Shown here in pieces: positions 43,245 through 54,095 of a stretch of DNA of 64,000 bases (the stretch's first letter is position 1; each line of letters starts with the position of its first letter). The translations under genes were made by a program, and so were the position numbers. This DNA comes from Chloroflexi bacterium HGW-Chloroflexi-10 (GTDB taxonomy: Bacteria > Chloroflexota > Anaerolineae > Anaerolineales > Anaerolineaceae). The notes under the pieces were generated by a model, which did no database searches, was not told where the DNA came from, and saw only the letters and a program-made list of their open reading frames with translations. The stretch covers positions 1 to 64,000 of the forward strand of contig PHBZ01000014.1 in assembly GCA_002840755.1 (NCBI GenBank). The letters run 5' to 3'.

Positions 43245-44912
43245 ATGCGATCAGATCAGATCAAAACAGGTTTCGAACGTGCTCCCCACCGGGCTTTACT
43301 GAAAGCCACCGGCATGCAGGCTCATGATATGCACAAACCTTTCATAGCCATTGTTAACTCCTATGTGGAAATCATTCCCGGTCATGTACATCTACAGGAA
43401 TTTGGAAAAATTGTTAAAGAAGCCGTGCAGCTGGCTGGTGGTGTGCCTTTTGAATTCAATACTATCGGTGTCTGTGACGGCATTGCTATGGGTCACGCTG
43501 GTATGAAATATTCCTTACCATCCCGCGATCTGATCGCCGACTCGGTCGAAACCGTGATCGAAGCGCATCAGTTCGACGGGATGGTCTGTATCCCCAACTG
43601 CGACAAAATTGGTCCGGGAATGTTGATGGCAGCGATGCGCGTCAATATCCCGGCCATTTTTGTTTCCGGCGGAGCGATGGCTGCCGGACGAACCCCTGAT
43701 GGCAAAAAATCCGACTTGATCACCGTCTTTGAAGGTGTAGGACGTTATAAAGCCGGCCAAATCAACGAAGACGAACTGGCTGTTTTGGAAAAACACTCCT
43801 GCCCTTCTTGCGGTTCTTGCTCGGGCATGTTTACGGCCAACAGCATGAACTGTCTGATGGAAGCACTGGGAATGGCGCTACCTTTCAATGGTACTGCCCT
43901 GGCCAAATCTGTGGAACGGGAAGAACTGGCTCGCACAGCCGCTCAGAAAATCATGGAGCTGGTAACCCACCAAATCACCCCACGTCAGATTGTCAATCAG
44001 GAAGCATTGGACGATGCCTTCGCACTGGATATGGCGATGGGCGGTTCGACCAACACCGTTCTGCATGCTCTGGCAATAGCAAATGAAGCCGGCGTGAATT
44101 ACCCGCTGGAACGGATCAATCAGGTAGCTGACCGCATACCACACCTGGCCAAAATCTCTCCTTCCGGCGTCTGGCATATTGAGGACGTCCATCGTGCGGG
44201 TGGTGTACCGGCAATTTTAAATGAGGTTCAGCGGGCAACCGGTGCGCTGCATTTGAATCGTCCCACAGTCAGTGGCATCAGTTTTGGCGAGACCTTTCAG
44301 AATGCCGAAATCATGGATGATGCGGTTATCCACCGCGCCGAAAACGCCCACTCCCCCAAAGGTGGTCTGGCGATTTTATTTGGCAACCTGGCACCCAATG
44401 GCGCCGTGATCAAAAGCGCTGGTGTGGTGCCTGGTATGTGGCAATTCAGCGGTCCAGCCCGCATCTATGAATCACAAGAAAGTGCTTATGAAGGAATCCT
44501 GAACGGCGATGTAAAAATTGGTGAGGTCGTCGTTATCCGTTACGAAGGTCCGCGCGGCGGCCCGGGAATGCAAGAAATGCTCAGCCCAACCAGCGCCATC
44601 ATGGGAATGGGGTTGGGTGAAAAGGTAGCCCTGATCACCGATGGTCGTTTCTCCGGTGGTACCCGCGGCGCCTGCATTGGTCATGTTTCTCCCGAAGCCG
44701 CCGCAAAAGGACCCATTGCCGCCATCCAACCCGGCGATATTGTTGAAATCGACCTTTTTCAACGCACTTTAAATGTTCGCATCTCTACCGAAGAACTCCA
44801 GGCACGCCTGGACGCACTGCCACCCTTCAAAAGCCAGATAACCAGCAAATGGCTGCGACGTTATGCTCATTTCGTTACCAGCGCAGATACCGGCGCTGTA
44901 TTAATGTCCTGA
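43245..44912 (+). CDS. ilvD: dihydroxy-acid dehydratase
   Basis: The product of 555 residues dehydrates 2,3-dihydroxy-isovalerate and -3-methylvalerate, the third common step to Val and Ile. The Fe-S ligands are visible as [10 protein letters not shown] (about 107), [20 protein letters not shown] (about 178-198), and the active-site region [21 protein letters not shown] (about 465). The ATG at 43245 has GGAG upstream and starts [20 protein letters not shown]; the 16 codons further upstream have no family similarity. First structural gene of the operon. Confidence 0.95.
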   Translation: MRSDQIKTGFERAPHRALLKATGMQAHDMHKPFIAIVNSYVEIIPGHVHLQEFGKIVKEAVQLAGGVPFEFNTIGVCDGIAMGHAGMKYSLPSRDLIADSVETVIEAHQFDGMVCIPNCDKIGPGMLMAAMRVNIPAIFVSGGAMAAGRTPDGKKSDLITVFEGVGRYKAGQINEDELAVLEKHSCPSCGSCSGMFTANSMNCLMEALGMALPFNGTALAKSVEREELARTAAQKIMELVTHQITPRQIVNQEALDDAFALDMAMGGSTNTVLHALAIANEAGVNYPLERINQVADRIPHLAKISPSGVWHIEDVHRAGGVPAILNEVQRATGALHLNRPTVSGISFGETFQNAEIMDDAVIHRAENAHSPKGGLAILFGNLAPNGAVIKSAGVVPGMWQFSGPARIYESQESAYEGILNGDVKIGEVVVIRYEGPRGGPGMQEMLSPTSAIMGMGLGEKVALITDGRFSGGTRGACIGHVSPEAAAKGPIAAIQPGDIVEIDLFQRTLNVRISTEELQARLDALPPFKSQITSKWLRRYAHFVTSADTGAVLMS

Positions 44913-44951
44913 TTGTATTCATTTTCTTAAATATAAAGGAAGGAAACTGCT

Positions 44952-46646
44952 ATGAAATATACTGGAGCACAAATCGTTTGGGAAACACTCGTCCGGGAAG
45001 GTGTAAAAGTTGTCTTTGGTTATCCCGGCGGCGCTAATTTACCCATTTATGATGCCCTGTTAGAATTTCCGATTGACCATGTATTGGTAAGACACGAACA
45101 ATGTGCAGCCCATGCAGCCGATGGATATGCCCGCGCTTCCGGCGAAGTGGGCGTTTGTATGGCCACCTCCGGACCGGGCGCCACCAACCTGGTGACTGGC
45201 ATTGCCACCGCGATGATGGATTCTACACCCATGGTATGTATTACCGGACAGGTCAACGGAACCCTGATCGGTTCGGATGCCTTTCAGGAAGTGGATGTAA
45301 CCGGAATTACCCTGCCGATTACCAAACACAACTACCTGATCAACAATATTGATGATCTGGCTGATGCACTGAGGGAGGCCTTTTTCATCGCCCGTTCAGG
45401 ACGCCCCGGACCAGTCTTGGTGGATATCACCAAAGATGTTCAGAATGCCAGCATAGAATGGGAATATGACGACAGCCCCATTCAAATGCCAGGCTATCGC
45501 CCTAACCTGAAACCATCCAATGCTGATATAGAAACAGCTCTGCAAATGATTAAGAACGCCGAACGTCCTGTCATCCTCGCCGGACACGGTGTGCTCAAAT
45601 CCGGCGCTATGCGCCAGGTGCGGGAATATGCAGAACGGACCAATACCCCGGTCAGCATGACCCTGCTTGGTTTGGGCGGTTTTCCAGCAGATCACCGCCT
45701 GAATCTGGGCATGATGGGTATGCACGGAGAAGCCCTGGCCAATAATTGTATCCAGGAAGCCGACCTGTTATTGGCTTTTGGAATGCGCTTCGACGACCGT
45801 GTCACCGGCACCTTGAGCACTTACGCCAAAAATGCCAAGAAAATTCACTTTGATGTTGATTCTACCGAAATCAACAAGGTTGTTCCGGTAGATCTGGCAC
45901 TCATAGGTGACCTGGGTCAGTCACTGGACCAACTCTTACCGCACATACAAACCCAGGATCATACCGAATGGATGCAATACGTTGCCGAACAGCGTGAAAT
46001 CAATGAAGTCCACAACATATTACAAACACCTGACAATGGCACATTGTATGCGGCACATGTCATCGATGATATTCTGACTTTTACCGAAGGCAAGGCCATA
46101 ATCGTAACCGATGTAGGGCAAAACCAGATGTGGGCTGCCCAATATTACAAACACAATTTTCCATATCACATGATCACCTCTGGTGGATTGGGTACAATGG
46201 GTTTTGGACTTCCGGCTGCCATGGGGGTTAAAAAAGCGCGGCCGGAGGCCGAAGTCTGGGTGATCGCCGGCGACGGCGGTTTCCAGATGACCCAGATGGA
46301 ACTGGCCACTATTGCTCAAGAAGGCTTAAAAATCAATATCGCCATTCTCAATAACGGATACCTGGGCATGGTTCGCCAATGGCAGCAGTTCTTCTATGGC
46401 AACCGTTACGCTGAAACCCCCATCTCCAGCCCGGATTTTGTCATGATTGCTCAGGCTCATGGTCTCAGCGGACAACGTGCTACAAACCGCGCGGAAGCCC
46501 GTGATGCTATCCAATTTGCCCGACAAAACCCAGGTACCGTACTCGTCGATTTCCGCATTGAACAGGAAGACTGTGTCTATCCAATGGTGCCAACCGGTGC
46601 CGCCCTGAACAATATGATCCGCCGCCCACTACAATCCAAGGCTTAA
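44952..46646 (+). CDS. ilvB: acetolactate synthase, large subunit
   Basis: The 564-residue thiamine-diphosphate enzyme condenses pyruvate with pyruvate or 2-oxobutyrate. The activating Glu lies in VLVRHEQCAAHAADGYARASG (about 43-63), the FAD region in GMRFDDRVTG (about 277), and the diphosphate motif in GDGGFQMTQMELATIAQEGLKINIAILNN (about 439-467). AAGGAAGG precedes the start. The small subunit gene follows at 15 bp. Confidence 0.95.
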   Translation: MKYTGAQIVWETLVREGVKVVFGYPGGANLPIYDALLEFPIDHVLVRHEQCAAHAADGYARASGEVGVCMATSGPGATNLVTGIATAMMDSTPMVCITGQVNGTLIGSDAFQEVDVTGITLPITKHNYLINNIDDLADALREAFFIARSGRPGPVLVDITKDVQNASIEWEYDDSPIQMPGYRPNLKPSNADIETALQMIKNAERPVILAGHGVLKSGAMRQVREYAERTNTPVSMTLLGLGGFPADHRLNLGMMGMHGEALANNCIQEADLLLAFGMRFDDRVTGTLSTYAKNAKKIHFDVDSTEINKVVPVDLALIGDLGQSLDQLLPHIQTQDHTEWMQYVAEQREINEVHNILQTPDNGTLYAAHVIDDILTFTEGKAIIVTDVGQNQMWAAQYYKHNFPYHMITSGGLGTMGFGLPAAMGVKKARPEAEVWVIAGDGGFQMTQMELATIAQEGLKINIAILNNGYLGMVRQWQQFFYGNRYAETPISSPDFVMIAQAHGLSGQRATNRAEARDAIQFARQNPGTVLVDFRIEQEDCVYPMVPTGAALNNMIRRPLQSKA

Positions 46647-46661
46647 TTAAAAGGAGTAATC

Positions 46662-47192
46662 ATGCAACACACATTAGTAGCTTTAGTCGAAGATAAACCG
46701 GGCGTGCTCAATCGGGTAGCTTCCCTGTTCCGCCGGCGTGCCTATAACATCGAATCGCTCACGGTGGGGCATACCGAACAACCAGGTATATCCCGCATGA
46801 CAATTGTGGTGGATAACGACCAAACCAATATCGCTCATGTTGTTTCAAACCTCTACAAACTGGTCAACACTATCCAGGTAACCGACCTGGGTGAAACGCC
46901 TACCGTGGAACGCGACCTGGCCATGATCAAAGTCTGTGCCGATAATAATAACCGTACCTCCATCATGCAATTGGTGGATGTCTTCCGGGCGAGGATCGTA
47001 GATGTAGCCAACGATTCATTAATTGTTGAAATCACCGGTGTGGAAGAAAAAATTAACAGTTTTGTAGATGTATTGAAACCATTTGGCATATTGGAAATGG
47101 TTCGCACCGGTATAGTAGCAATGGCACGTGGAAATAATAGCCCCATGAATTACCACGCTAATGGCAATGGTAACGGTTATAAAGCCAATTAA
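46662..47192 (+). CDS. ilvN: acetolactate synthase, small regulatory subunit
   Basis: The 176-residue product carries the N-terminal ACT domain (LVALVEDKPGVLNRVASLFR, RRAYNIESLTVGHTEQPGISRMTIVV) that binds valine for feedback inhibition and the usual C-terminal half (RDLAMIKVCADNNNRTSIMQ, GILEMVRTGIVAMARG). AAAGGAG precedes the ATG. It pairs with the large subunit just upstream. Its last 20 residues (NSPMNYHANGNGNGYKAN) are a low-complexity tail beyond the family core. Confidence 0.95.
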   Translation: MQHTLVALVEDKPGVLNRVASLFRRRAYNIESLTVGHTEQPGISRMTIVVDNDQTNIAHVVSNLYKLVNTIQVTDLGETPTVERDLAMIKVCADNNNRTSIMQLVDVFRARIVDVANDSLIVEITGVEEKINSFVDVLKPFGILEMVRTGIVAMARGNNSPMNYHANGNGNGYKAN

Positions 47193-47202
47193 TCAAACAA
47201 AG

Positions 47203-47231
47203 GACCCTGAAGATGTGAAACCTTCGGGGTC
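47203..47231 (+). other. intercistronic hairpin between ilvN and ilvC
   Basis: Stem GACCCTGAAG (47203-47212) with CTTCGGGGTC (47222-47231), ten pairs with one G-U, loop of nine, followed by TTAATTC. The T-run is short, so partial termination or mRNA processing in the operon is more likely than a full stop. Confidence 0.55.
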
Positions 47232-47282
47232 TTAATTCAACAGACATCATAGACTCACAATACAAATAGGAGAACAAATCTA

Positions 47283-48386
47283 ATGGCAAAAATGACTTTT
47301 GGTGGTGTAGAAGAAAATGTAGTAACCCGAGATGAATTTTCAATGGAAAAAGCACGTGCTGTGCTTTCCAATGAGGTCATCGCCGTACTCGGTTACGGGG
47401 TTCAAGCCCCAGCCCAGGCTTTCAACCTGCGCGACAATGGATTTAACGTAATTATCGGTCTGGACCCTACCCGCAAACAGTGGCAAAAAGCGCTGAAAGA
47501 CGGTTGGGTACCAGGGAAAAACCTGTTTACCTTTGAAGAAGCCACTCAACGTTCCACCGTACAGCAATTCCTTGTATCGGATGCAGGACAGGTGCCGGTA
47601 TGGCCAAAAATCAAACCACATCTCAAAAAAGGTGACGCACTGTATTTCTCGCATGGTTTTGGGATTGTGTATGCCGACCAAACCGGTATAGTCGCCCCTG
47701 AGTATGTCGATGTTGTTTTGGTGGCCCCAAAAGGTTCCGGCACCAGTGTGCGCGCCAATTTCCTGGCCGGCACAGGCATCAACAGCAGCTACGCGGTTTA
47801 CCAGGATTATACAGGGCGAGCCGAAGAACGTACCCTGGCCCTAGGTATTGCCATTGGCTCCGGTTATCTCTTCCCTACCACATTTGAGAATGAAGTAACC
47901 TCTGATCTGACCGGCGAACGCGGCATTCTGATGGGCGCTCTGGCTGGTGTGATGGAAGCACAATATGACACCCTACGCGCACACGGTCACTCCCCCAGTG
48001 AAGCCTTCAACGAAACCGTAGAAGAACTGACCCAAAGCCTGATCCGACTGGTAGCGAAAAACGGCATGGACTGGATGTTTGCCAACTGCTCCACCACTGC
48101 CCAACGTGGTGCTTTGGATTGGGCGCCGCGCTTTAAAGAAGCCGTAACCCCCGTATTCAAAGATCTGTATCAGAGCGTAGCCAGCGGCGAAGAAGCGCGG
48201 ATCACGCTGGAAGCCAATTCCAAGCCGGATTACCGTGAAAACCTGACCGAAGAGCTGCGGGTCATGCGTGAATCTGAAATGTGGCAGGCCGGCGCGGCAG
48301 TACGTTCCTTACGCCCTGAAAACTGGCAGCGAGACAGTTTACCCAGTGGTGTAGATGCCCGTTACGTATTTGAAACCGGAAAATAA
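47283..48386 (+). CDS. ilvC: ketol-acid reductoisomerase
   Basis: The 367-residue product isomerises and reduces acetolactate. The Rossmann loop reads VLGYGVQAPAQAFNLRDNGF (about 35-54) rather than the common GYGSQGHAQ; the HGF motif is FSHGFGI (about 123), and the metal-binding region is FENEVTSDLTGERGILMGAL (about 200-220). This is the variant that I associate with Bacteroidota and plants, slightly longer than typical bacterial class I enzymes. The cofactor loop after strand two is IGLDPTRKQWQK, so NADPH or NADH preference needs a test. AGGAGAAC precedes the ATG. Confidence 0.93.
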   Translation: MAKMTFGGVEENVVTRDEFSMEKARAVLSNEVIAVLGYGVQAPAQAFNLRDNGFNVIIGLDPTRKQWQKALKDGWVPGKNLFTFEEATQRSTVQQFLVSDAGQVPVWPKIKPHLKKGDALYFSHGFGIVYADQTGIVAPEYVDVVLVAPKGSGTSVRANFLAGTGINSSYAVYQDYTGRAEERTLALGIAIGSGYLFPTTFENEVTSDLTGERGILMGALAGVMEAQYDTLRAHGHSPSEAFNETVEELTQSLIRLVAKNGMDWMFANCSTTAQRGALDWAPRFKEAVTPVFKDLYQSVASGEEARITLEANSKPDYRENLTEELRVMRESEMWQAGAAVRSLRPENWQRDSLPSGVDARYVFETGK

Positions 48387-48478
48387 ATACCGTTTGGGTA
48401 CATCAAACTCAGTAGATTGGGTTGACTTATCACCCAGAGTACAGGATGAAGATCCCCAGGCAATGATTGGAACAGACT

Positions 48479-50107
48479 ATGAACAATATCGTAAAAATCT
48501 TTGATACAACCTTACGCGACGGCGAACAATCCCCCGGCGCAACCATGACCTCAGCAGAAAAGCTCGAGTTAGCCCGTAACCTGTCGCGGCTGGGTGTGGA
48601 TGTGATTGAAGCCGGTTTTCCGGCGGCCTCACCGGATGACCTGGAAGCGGTCAAACGCATCGCGCAGGAAGTTGGCAACTATGAGGTCAACGGCCACACT
48701 CCGGTGATCTGCGGGCTGGCGCGTACATCCAAAAAAGATATTGACGCTGCCTGGGAAGGTGTGCAATTGGCTGCACGTCCACGTATACATACCTTTATTG
48801 CCACCTCGGATATCCACATGCAATACAAATTAAAAATGTCTCGCGATGAAGTAATGCAAAAAACATACGAGATGGTCAGTTATGCACACTCCTTGTGCGA
48901 AGATATCGAATTCAGCCCGGAAGACGCCGGCCGCAGTGAACCCGAATTCCTTTACCAGGTTCTTGGTGAAGCTATCCGTGCCGGTGCTACAACCTTAAAT
49001 ATTCCGGATACTGTTGGGTACACCACCCCGGAAGAGTTCGGAGCTTTGATCCGCGGTATCATCACCCATACTCCGGGTGTGGAAAACTGCACCGTTTCGG
49101 TTCACTGCCATGATGACTTGGGTCTGGCGACTGCCAATACCTTAGCCGGCATCCTGGCAGGCGCGCGCCAGGCAGAGGTAACCATCAATGGCATCGGTGA
49201 ACGCGCCGGGAATACTTCCCTTGAAGAAGTTGTCATGGCGCTCAACACACGTCACCCGATCTTTGGCCTGGAAACTCACATCGACACTACTCAGATCATG
49301 CGCCTGAGCCGCATGGTGAGCAATTACACCGGCATCGTCGTCCAACCCAATAAAGCCATAGTCGGTGCTAATGCCTTTGCCCATGAAGCTGGTATCCACC
49401 AGGATGGTCTGCTTAAACACCAGCAAACTTACGAGATCATGCGCCCTGAAAGCGTTGGTCTTAACCAGAGCCAGATGGTATTGGGCAAACACTCCGGCCG
49501 GCACGCCTTTAAAAACCGTATGCTGGAATTAGGCTACAACCTGACCGAGGAAGAAAGCGAACAACTTTTTAATCGCTTTAAAAACCTGGCGGATAAAAAG
49601 AAAACCATCACCAATGCCGACCTGGAAGCCCTGGTTTCGGACGAACTTTACCAGCCGCGTGAAATCTTTGCCATAGACGGTTTGCAGGTTGCCTGCGGCA
49701 CAATGGGCATGCCCACCGCTACCGTACGGCTGCGCGGGCCTCAGGGAGAGATCTTCACCAAGGCAGCGATTGGTACCGGACCGGTGGATGCCGCTTACAA
49801 AGCCATCGATGCCATCACCCAATCACCAAACCAACTGCTGGAGTTCACCGTTCACGCTATTACGGAAGGGATCGATGCCCTCGGTGAAGTGACAGTTCGC
49901 ATCGAGCAAATCGATTCTTCCCATACCAAAACTACGCAAACCGAACGTGAAATGCGCCGGACATTCGGCGGATACGGCGCCGACACCGATATCATCGTCG
50001 CCAGTGCCAAAGCGTACCTGGCAGCCGTTAACAAAATGCTGGTAGCCAACGAAGCTCTTCAGGCTGCTGCCAATACTCACCAACAAACCGCGCCACAAAG
50101 CGCATAA
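48479..50107 (+). CDS. leuA: 2-isopropylmalate synthase
   Basis: The product of about 542 residues condenses 2-oxoisovalerate with acetyl-CoA, the first leucine step. The catalytic barrel begins [59 protein letters not shown] (about 202-240) holds the metal-binding His pair, and [19 protein letters not shown] (about 300) follows. The C-terminal third (about 395-520) is the leucine-binding regulatory domain. ATG at 48479 is used instead of the TTG four codons earlier, which is not part of the family sequence. Confidence 0.95.
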   Translation: MNNIVKIFDTTLRDGEQSPGATMTSAEKLELARNLSRLGVDVIEAGFPAASPDDLEAVKRIAQEVGNYEVNGHTPVICGLARTSKKDIDAAWEGVQLAARPRIHTFIATSDIHMQYKLKMSRDEVMQKTYEMVSYAHSLCEDIEFSPEDAGRSEPEFLYQVLGEAIRAGATTLNIPDTVGYTTPEEFGALIRGIITHTPGVENCTVSVHCHDDLGLATANTLAGILAGARQAEVTINGIGERAGNTSLEEVVMALNTRHPIFGLETHIDTTQIMRLSRMVSNYTGIVVQPNKAIVGANAFAHEAGIHQDGLLKHQQTYEIMRPESVGLNQSQMVLGKHSGRHAFKNRMLELGYNLTEEESEQLFNRFKNLADKKKTITNADLEALVSDELYQPREIFAIDGLQVACGTMGMPTATVRLRGPQGEIFTKAAIGTGPVDAAYKAIDAITQSPNQLLEFTVHAITEGIDALGEVTVRIEQIDSSHTKTTQTEREMRRTFGGYGADTDIIVASAKAYLAAVNKMLVANEALQAAANTHQQTAPQSA

Positions 50108-50126
50108 ACAAGAAAGGATTAATTTC

Positions 50127-50369
50127 ATGAATACCCAACAAAACCAGAACCAACTATTTGTCCGTGAACCGGAAAAATTCCCAAAACCGCGCACCATGCC
50201 GGAAGGCTGGCGTTTCGGCAGCGACGAAAGTGAATCCCCTTCCAAAAACAAAACATCCACGGGTAGTACTGAAGCTGCCAGCAATGACCACCCGCAATTC
50301 CCTCGCTCCCCGGAAGCTTTCCCCGGTACCGATATTTACCCAAAAAGCTGGGATCTGACCGACGCCTAA
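50127..50369 (+). CDS. small Pro/Ser-rich protein in the leu operon
   Basis: An 80-codon frame sits between leuA and leuC with a fair ribosome site (AAAGGA) and 19 bp from the leuA stop. The product is polar, proline-rich and probably disordered: QLFVREPEKFPKPRTMPEGW near the start and RSPEAFPGTDIYPKSWDLTD at the end. No family recognised. Its place and good spacing in a tight biosynthetic operon suggest a real gene, maybe a small partner of the isopropylmalate enzymes, but nothing in the sequence tells its role. Confidence 0.55.
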   Translation: MNTQQNQNQLFVREPEKFPKPRTMPEGWRFGSDESESPSKNKTSTGSTEAASNDHPQFPRSPEAFPGTDIYPKSWDLTDA

Positions 50370-50411
50370 ACAGAACAACTATCATTTCATCGAAAGGAAA
50401 ACGCTATCCTC

Positions 50412-51839
50412 GTGAAACATACGCAACCTCGTACACTATTTGAAAAAATATGGGATAACCACGTTGTTATCCAGGAACCGAACGCCCCAGCCGTCCTGTA
50501 TATTGACCGGCACCTGGTGCATGAAGTCACCTCTCCGCAGGCTTTCTCTGAACTGCGCAGCCGCGGATTGAAAGTGCGCCGCCCGGAAAAGACCACCGCC
50601 ACGGTAGATCACTCCATTCCAACGCTGAGCGGGGGCGATACCCGTTTGAGTTTTGCCGACGATCTTTGCCGGCGCCAGATTCACCAACTGGAGCAGAACT
50701 GCTCCGATTTCGGCATTACCTGTTACGGACACACCAACGGCGACCAGGGTATTGTGCATGTTATCGGTCCGGAACAGGGCCTCACACTGCCTGGCAGTAC
50801 CATCGTCTGTGGTGACAGCCATACCTCCACCCACGGCGCGTTTGGCGCACTGGCTTTTGGCATTGGTACGAGTGAAGTGGCGCATGTACTGGCCACCCAA
50901 TGCCTCTTACAGCGCAAGCCCAAAACCATGCAGGTAAATGTAGACGGCCAGTTAAGTAAAGGCGTGAGCGCCAAGGATATCATCCTGGCGGTGATTGCAC
51001 AGATTGGCATTGGCGGCGCTACCGGGCATGTGATCGAGTACACCGGGTCTGCCATCCGCGCACTGAACATGGAAGAACGCATGACTGTCTGCAATATGTC
51101 CATCGAATGCGGTGCACGGGCCGGACTGATTGCCCCGGACCAGACCACTCTGAATTATCTGAAGGACCGCCCACAAGCTCCCAAAGGCAGCGCCTGGAAA
51201 AAAAGCACAGAAAAATGGCTGGCTCTGGTCAGCGACCCGGGTGCAACATACGATAAATCCATCCAACTGGACGCCAATTCCCTGCAACCAATGATCACCT
51301 TCGGGACCAATCCTGGGATGGGGGTTGCGATCAACAGCGTTGTTCCGGACCCGATGGCTCTCTCTAACCCGGTGGAACAGGCTGCCTTAACCAAAGCGCT
51401 CACCTATATGGGATTAAGCGCTGGTCAGGCGTTGAGTGGGCAGCATGTGGATGTGGTGTTTATTGGTTCGTGTACCAACGGACGCATCACCGATCTGCGG
51501 GCAGCCGCCGGCGTATTTAAGGATCACCAAGTAGCGCCAAATGTGCGTGTGCTGGTGGTTCCCGGCTCACACCAGGTTAAACAGCAGGCCGAAGCCGAAG
51601 GACTGGATCAGATCTTTATGGATGCCGGCGCTGAATGGCGCGAACCCGGCTGCAGCATGTGCATTGCCATGAACGGCGACCAGATCAAACCCGGTCAATA
51701 TGCCGTCAGTACGAGTAATCGCAACTTTGAGGGACGTCAGGGCAAAGGCGGGCGCACCCTTTTGGCCAGCCCACTAACCGCCGCCGCTGCCGCGATCAGC
51801 GGTAAGGTTGTTGACCCACGCACTTTGTTTAGCGCATAG
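50412..51839 (+). CDS. leuC: 3-isopropylmalate dehydratase, large subunit
   Basis: The 475-residue aconitase-family protein isomerises 2- to 3-isopropylmalate with LeuD. Cluster-binding segments are visible: [33 protein letters not shown] (about 132-164), [17 protein letters not shown] (about 350) and [13 protein letters not shown] (about 415), which supply the three cysteine ligands of the 4Fe-4S cluster. The start is a GTG, with a purine-rich AAAGGAAA upstream. Translated 9 bp before leuD. Confidence 0.95.
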   Translation: MKHTQPRTLFEKIWDNHVVIQEPNAPAVLYIDRHLVHEVTSPQAFSELRSRGLKVRRPEKTTATVDHSIPTLSGGDTRLSFADDLCRRQIHQLEQNCSDFGITCYGHTNGDQGIVHVIGPEQGLTLPGSTIVCGDSHTSTHGAFGALAFGIGTSEVAHVLATQCLLQRKPKTMQVNVDGQLSKGVSAKDIILAVIAQIGIGGATGHVIEYTGSAIRALNMEERMTVCNMSIECGARAGLIAPDQTTLNYLKDRPQAPKGSAWKKSTEKWLALVSDPGATYDKSIQLDANSLQPMITFGTNPGMGVAINSVVPDPMALSNPVEQAALTKALTYMGLSAGQALSGQHVDVVFIGSCTNGRITDLRAAAGVFKDHQVAPNVRVLVVPGSHQVKQQAEAEGLDQIFMDAGAEWREPGCSMCIAMNGDQIKPGQYAVSTSNRNFEGRQGKGGRTLLASPLTAAAAAISGKVVDPRTLFSA

Positions 51840-51848
51840 GAGGAAACC

Positions 51849-52436
51849 ATGTCCGATTTTACTACGCTCACTTCCCATATCGTGCCTGTGCTGGTCAACG
51901 ATATTGACACCGATCAGATCATCCCGGCACGCTTCCTCAAAGGAATCGACAAGCAAGGCCTGGGAAATAACCTGTTCTACGACTGGCGCTATTTACCGGA
52001 CGGCAGCCCTAACCCGGACTTCATCCTGAACCAGGCTGCCTACCGCGATGCGAAGATATTACTGGCCGGTGACAATTTTGGCTGCGGCTCTTCCCGTGAA
52101 CACGCTCCCTGGGCGTTAACTGATTTTGGTTTACGTGCCATTATTTCCACTTCTTTTGCTGACATTTTTTATAATAACGCACTCAAGAATGGTTTACTAC
52201 CAGTTGCGATCCCCCAGGAGAGCCACTCCCGGCTGGTGACCGCCCTGCAGCAAGACCCCTTCGCCCAGGCCAGTATTGACCTGGCCAGCCAGCAGGTGAA
52301 CCTGCCTGGTGGTGAAGCCGTAACCTTCCCGATCGATTCCTTCTCCAAACACTGCCTGCTGCAGGGTGTGGACGAAATGGGATATCTTTTGTCATTCCTT
52401 CCCCAGGTTGAAGCTTTTGAACACGCGCAGGCGTGA
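51849..52436 (+). CDS. leuD: 3-isopropylmalate dehydratase, small subunit
   Basis: The 195-residue swivel-domain partner of LeuC. It contains PVLVNDIDTDQIIPARFLKG (about 13-32), LLAGDNFGCGSSREHAPWAL (about 72-92) and FADIFYNNALKNGLLPV (about 103-119), all family-defining. TAGGAGGAAACC before the ATG is a very strong ribosome site. Confidence 0.95.
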   Translation: MSDFTTLTSHIVPVLVNDIDTDQIIPARFLKGIDKQGLGNNLFYDWRYLPDGSPNPDFILNQAAYRDAKILLAGDNFGCGSSREHAPWALTDFGLRAIISTSFADIFYNNALKNGLLPVAIPQESHSRLVTALQQDPFAQASIDLASQQVNLPGGEAVTFPIDSFSKHCLLQGVDEMGYLLSFLPQVEAFEHAQA

Positions 52437-52477
52437 TTAAAAGCTTCAACCGCTACTTCTCATGAAACGAGGCAGCC

Positions 52478-54034
52478 ATGCTAGAAATATACGACACCAC
52501 CTTACGTGACGGAACACAACGCAAAGGAATTTCCTTATCCTGCCAGGATAAGATACGGATCGCTCAACGATTGGACCAGTTTGGTGTTCATTATATTGAA
52601 GGCGGCTGGCCGGGTTCTAACCCGAAGGATATTGAGTTTTTTGAACGCGCCCGGGAGATGGATTGGCAGCATGCCGTGATAACGGCCTTTGGTTCCACGT
52701 GCCGCCCTACTGTAAACCCGGAAGATGACGTCAATATCCAGGCCCTCATCAACTCAGGCACACAGGTCTGCACCATCTTTGGAAAAACCTGGAACCTGCA
52801 CGTTACAGATGTATTGCGCTGCTCTCTGGAAGAAAACCTGCGGATCATCGAACAATCCTGCGCTTACCTGATCAGCCAGGGACGCCGGGTGATCTACGAT
52901 GCCGAACATTTCTTTGACGGCTATAAAGCCGACCCCGGCTATGCGCTGGAAACACTCCAGGCTGCCAAACGCGGCGGCGCTGAAATTCTGGTGATGTGCG
53001 ATACAAACGGCGGCACCATGCCCTGGGACGTTGACCAAATTATCCGGACGCTGGCCCCAAAAATCGATTACCCGCTGGGTATTCACGCGCATAATGACAG
53101 CGAATTTGGCGTGGCCAACAGCATCGCCGCCTTCCGAACCGGGAATGTATTCCAGATTCAGGGTACGATGAACGGCTTTGGCGAACGCTGCGGCAACGCC
53201 AACCTGTGTTCCGTTCTGCCAGTTCTGGAACTGAAACTGAACCAGAAATGCCTTCCTGAAGGACATTTAGAGCAGCTTTCCGCGTTGGCTCACTTCATCT
53301 CCGAGACTGCCAACCTGGCCCCGGATGAACACCTGCCATACGTCGGTAAGGCTGCCTTTGCGCATAAGGGCGGGGTACACGTGGCGGCGATGCGACGCAA
53401 TGAACATTCCTACCAGCATATCGACCCCACGCTGGTGGGCAACCAGATGTATGTGATCGTCTCGGAGCTTTCCGGGCGGGGCAACCTGCTGAGCAAGGCT
53501 GAAGAATACAACCTGGGAGAAAATTCCAGCGTTGAGGTCAGCAACGTACTAGAAGAAATCAAGTCTCTGGAATCCCAGGGATATTCCTTTGAAGGGGCTG
53601 AAGCCTCAGTGGCACTCAAACTGAAACGTCAACAAACGGGATATCAGGCGCCCTTCGAGCTGATCGATTTCAGCGTTAATGTTGAACACCGCCAGAAACG
53701 GGGTATCTTTGCTGAGGCCACGGTTAAGGTAAAGGTGGATGGGGAAGTGATGCATACGGTTGCCGAAGGGGATGGCCCGGTGAACGCACTGGACAACGCC
53801 CTGCGTAAGGCTCTGGCCGGGCATTACCCGCAAATCGCAAAGTTCCATCTGGCCGACTATAAAGTGCGTATTCTGGATGGCACCAACGGCACACGCGCCA
53901 CCACGCGGGTATTGATTGACACCAAGAACGGCACCAAAAACTGGTCCACCGTAGGCGCCAGCGCAAACATCATTGAAGCCAGTTGGTACGCCCTGTCCGA
54001 CTCGGTAGAGTACGGCTTATTACAATTGAAGTAA
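52478..54034 (+). CDS. cimA: (R)-citramalate synthase
   Basis: The 518-residue product condenses pyruvate with acetyl-CoA to citramalate, which the Leu enzymes convert to 2-oxobutyrate for isoleucine. It begins [20 protein letters not shown] and shows [15 protein letters not shown] (about 34), the [21 protein letters not shown] metal region (about 203-224) and [16 protein letters not shown] (about 229). The [10 protein letters not shown] and KGISLS features separate CimA from LeuA; the C-terminal regulatory domain is present (about 400-518). This implies the threonine-independent isoleucine route. Confidence 0.92.
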   Translation: MLEIYDTTLRDGTQRKGISLSCQDKIRIAQRLDQFGVHYIEGGWPGSNPKDIEFFERAREMDWQHAVITAFGSTCRPTVNPEDDVNIQALINSGTQVCTIFGKTWNLHVTDVLRCSLEENLRIIEQSCAYLISQGRRVIYDAEHFFDGYKADPGYALETLQAAKRGGAEILVMCDTNGGTMPWDVDQIIRTLAPKIDYPLGIHAHNDSEFGVANSIAAFRTGNVFQIQGTMNGFGERCGNANLCSVLPVLELKLNQKCLPEGHLEQLSALAHFISETANLAPDEHLPYVGKAAFAHKGGVHVAAMRRNEHSYQHIDPTLVGNQMYVIVSELSGRGNLLSKAEEYNLGENSSVEVSNVLEEIKSLESQGYSFEGAEASVALKLKRQQTGYQAPFELIDFSVNVEHRQKRGIFAEATVKVKVDGEVMHTVAEGDGPVNALDNALRKALAGHYPQIAKFHLADYKVRILDGTNGTRATTRVLIDTKNGTKNWSTVGASANIIEASWYALSDSVEYGLLQLK

Positions 54035-54095
54035 AAAATTACCCACAGAGGCACAATCTCAGGTGTGGGTTAAATCCCCTTTTTTAGGAGCATTC

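Noticed and set aside
48430..48678. Minus-strand frame over the leuA start
   Set aside because: Antisense of the strongly conserved leuA N-terminus.
54041..54070. Intrinsic terminator between cimA and leuB
   Set aside because: The stem is only seven pairs with a 16-base loop and the T-run is not adjacent; leuB clearly belongs to the operon.
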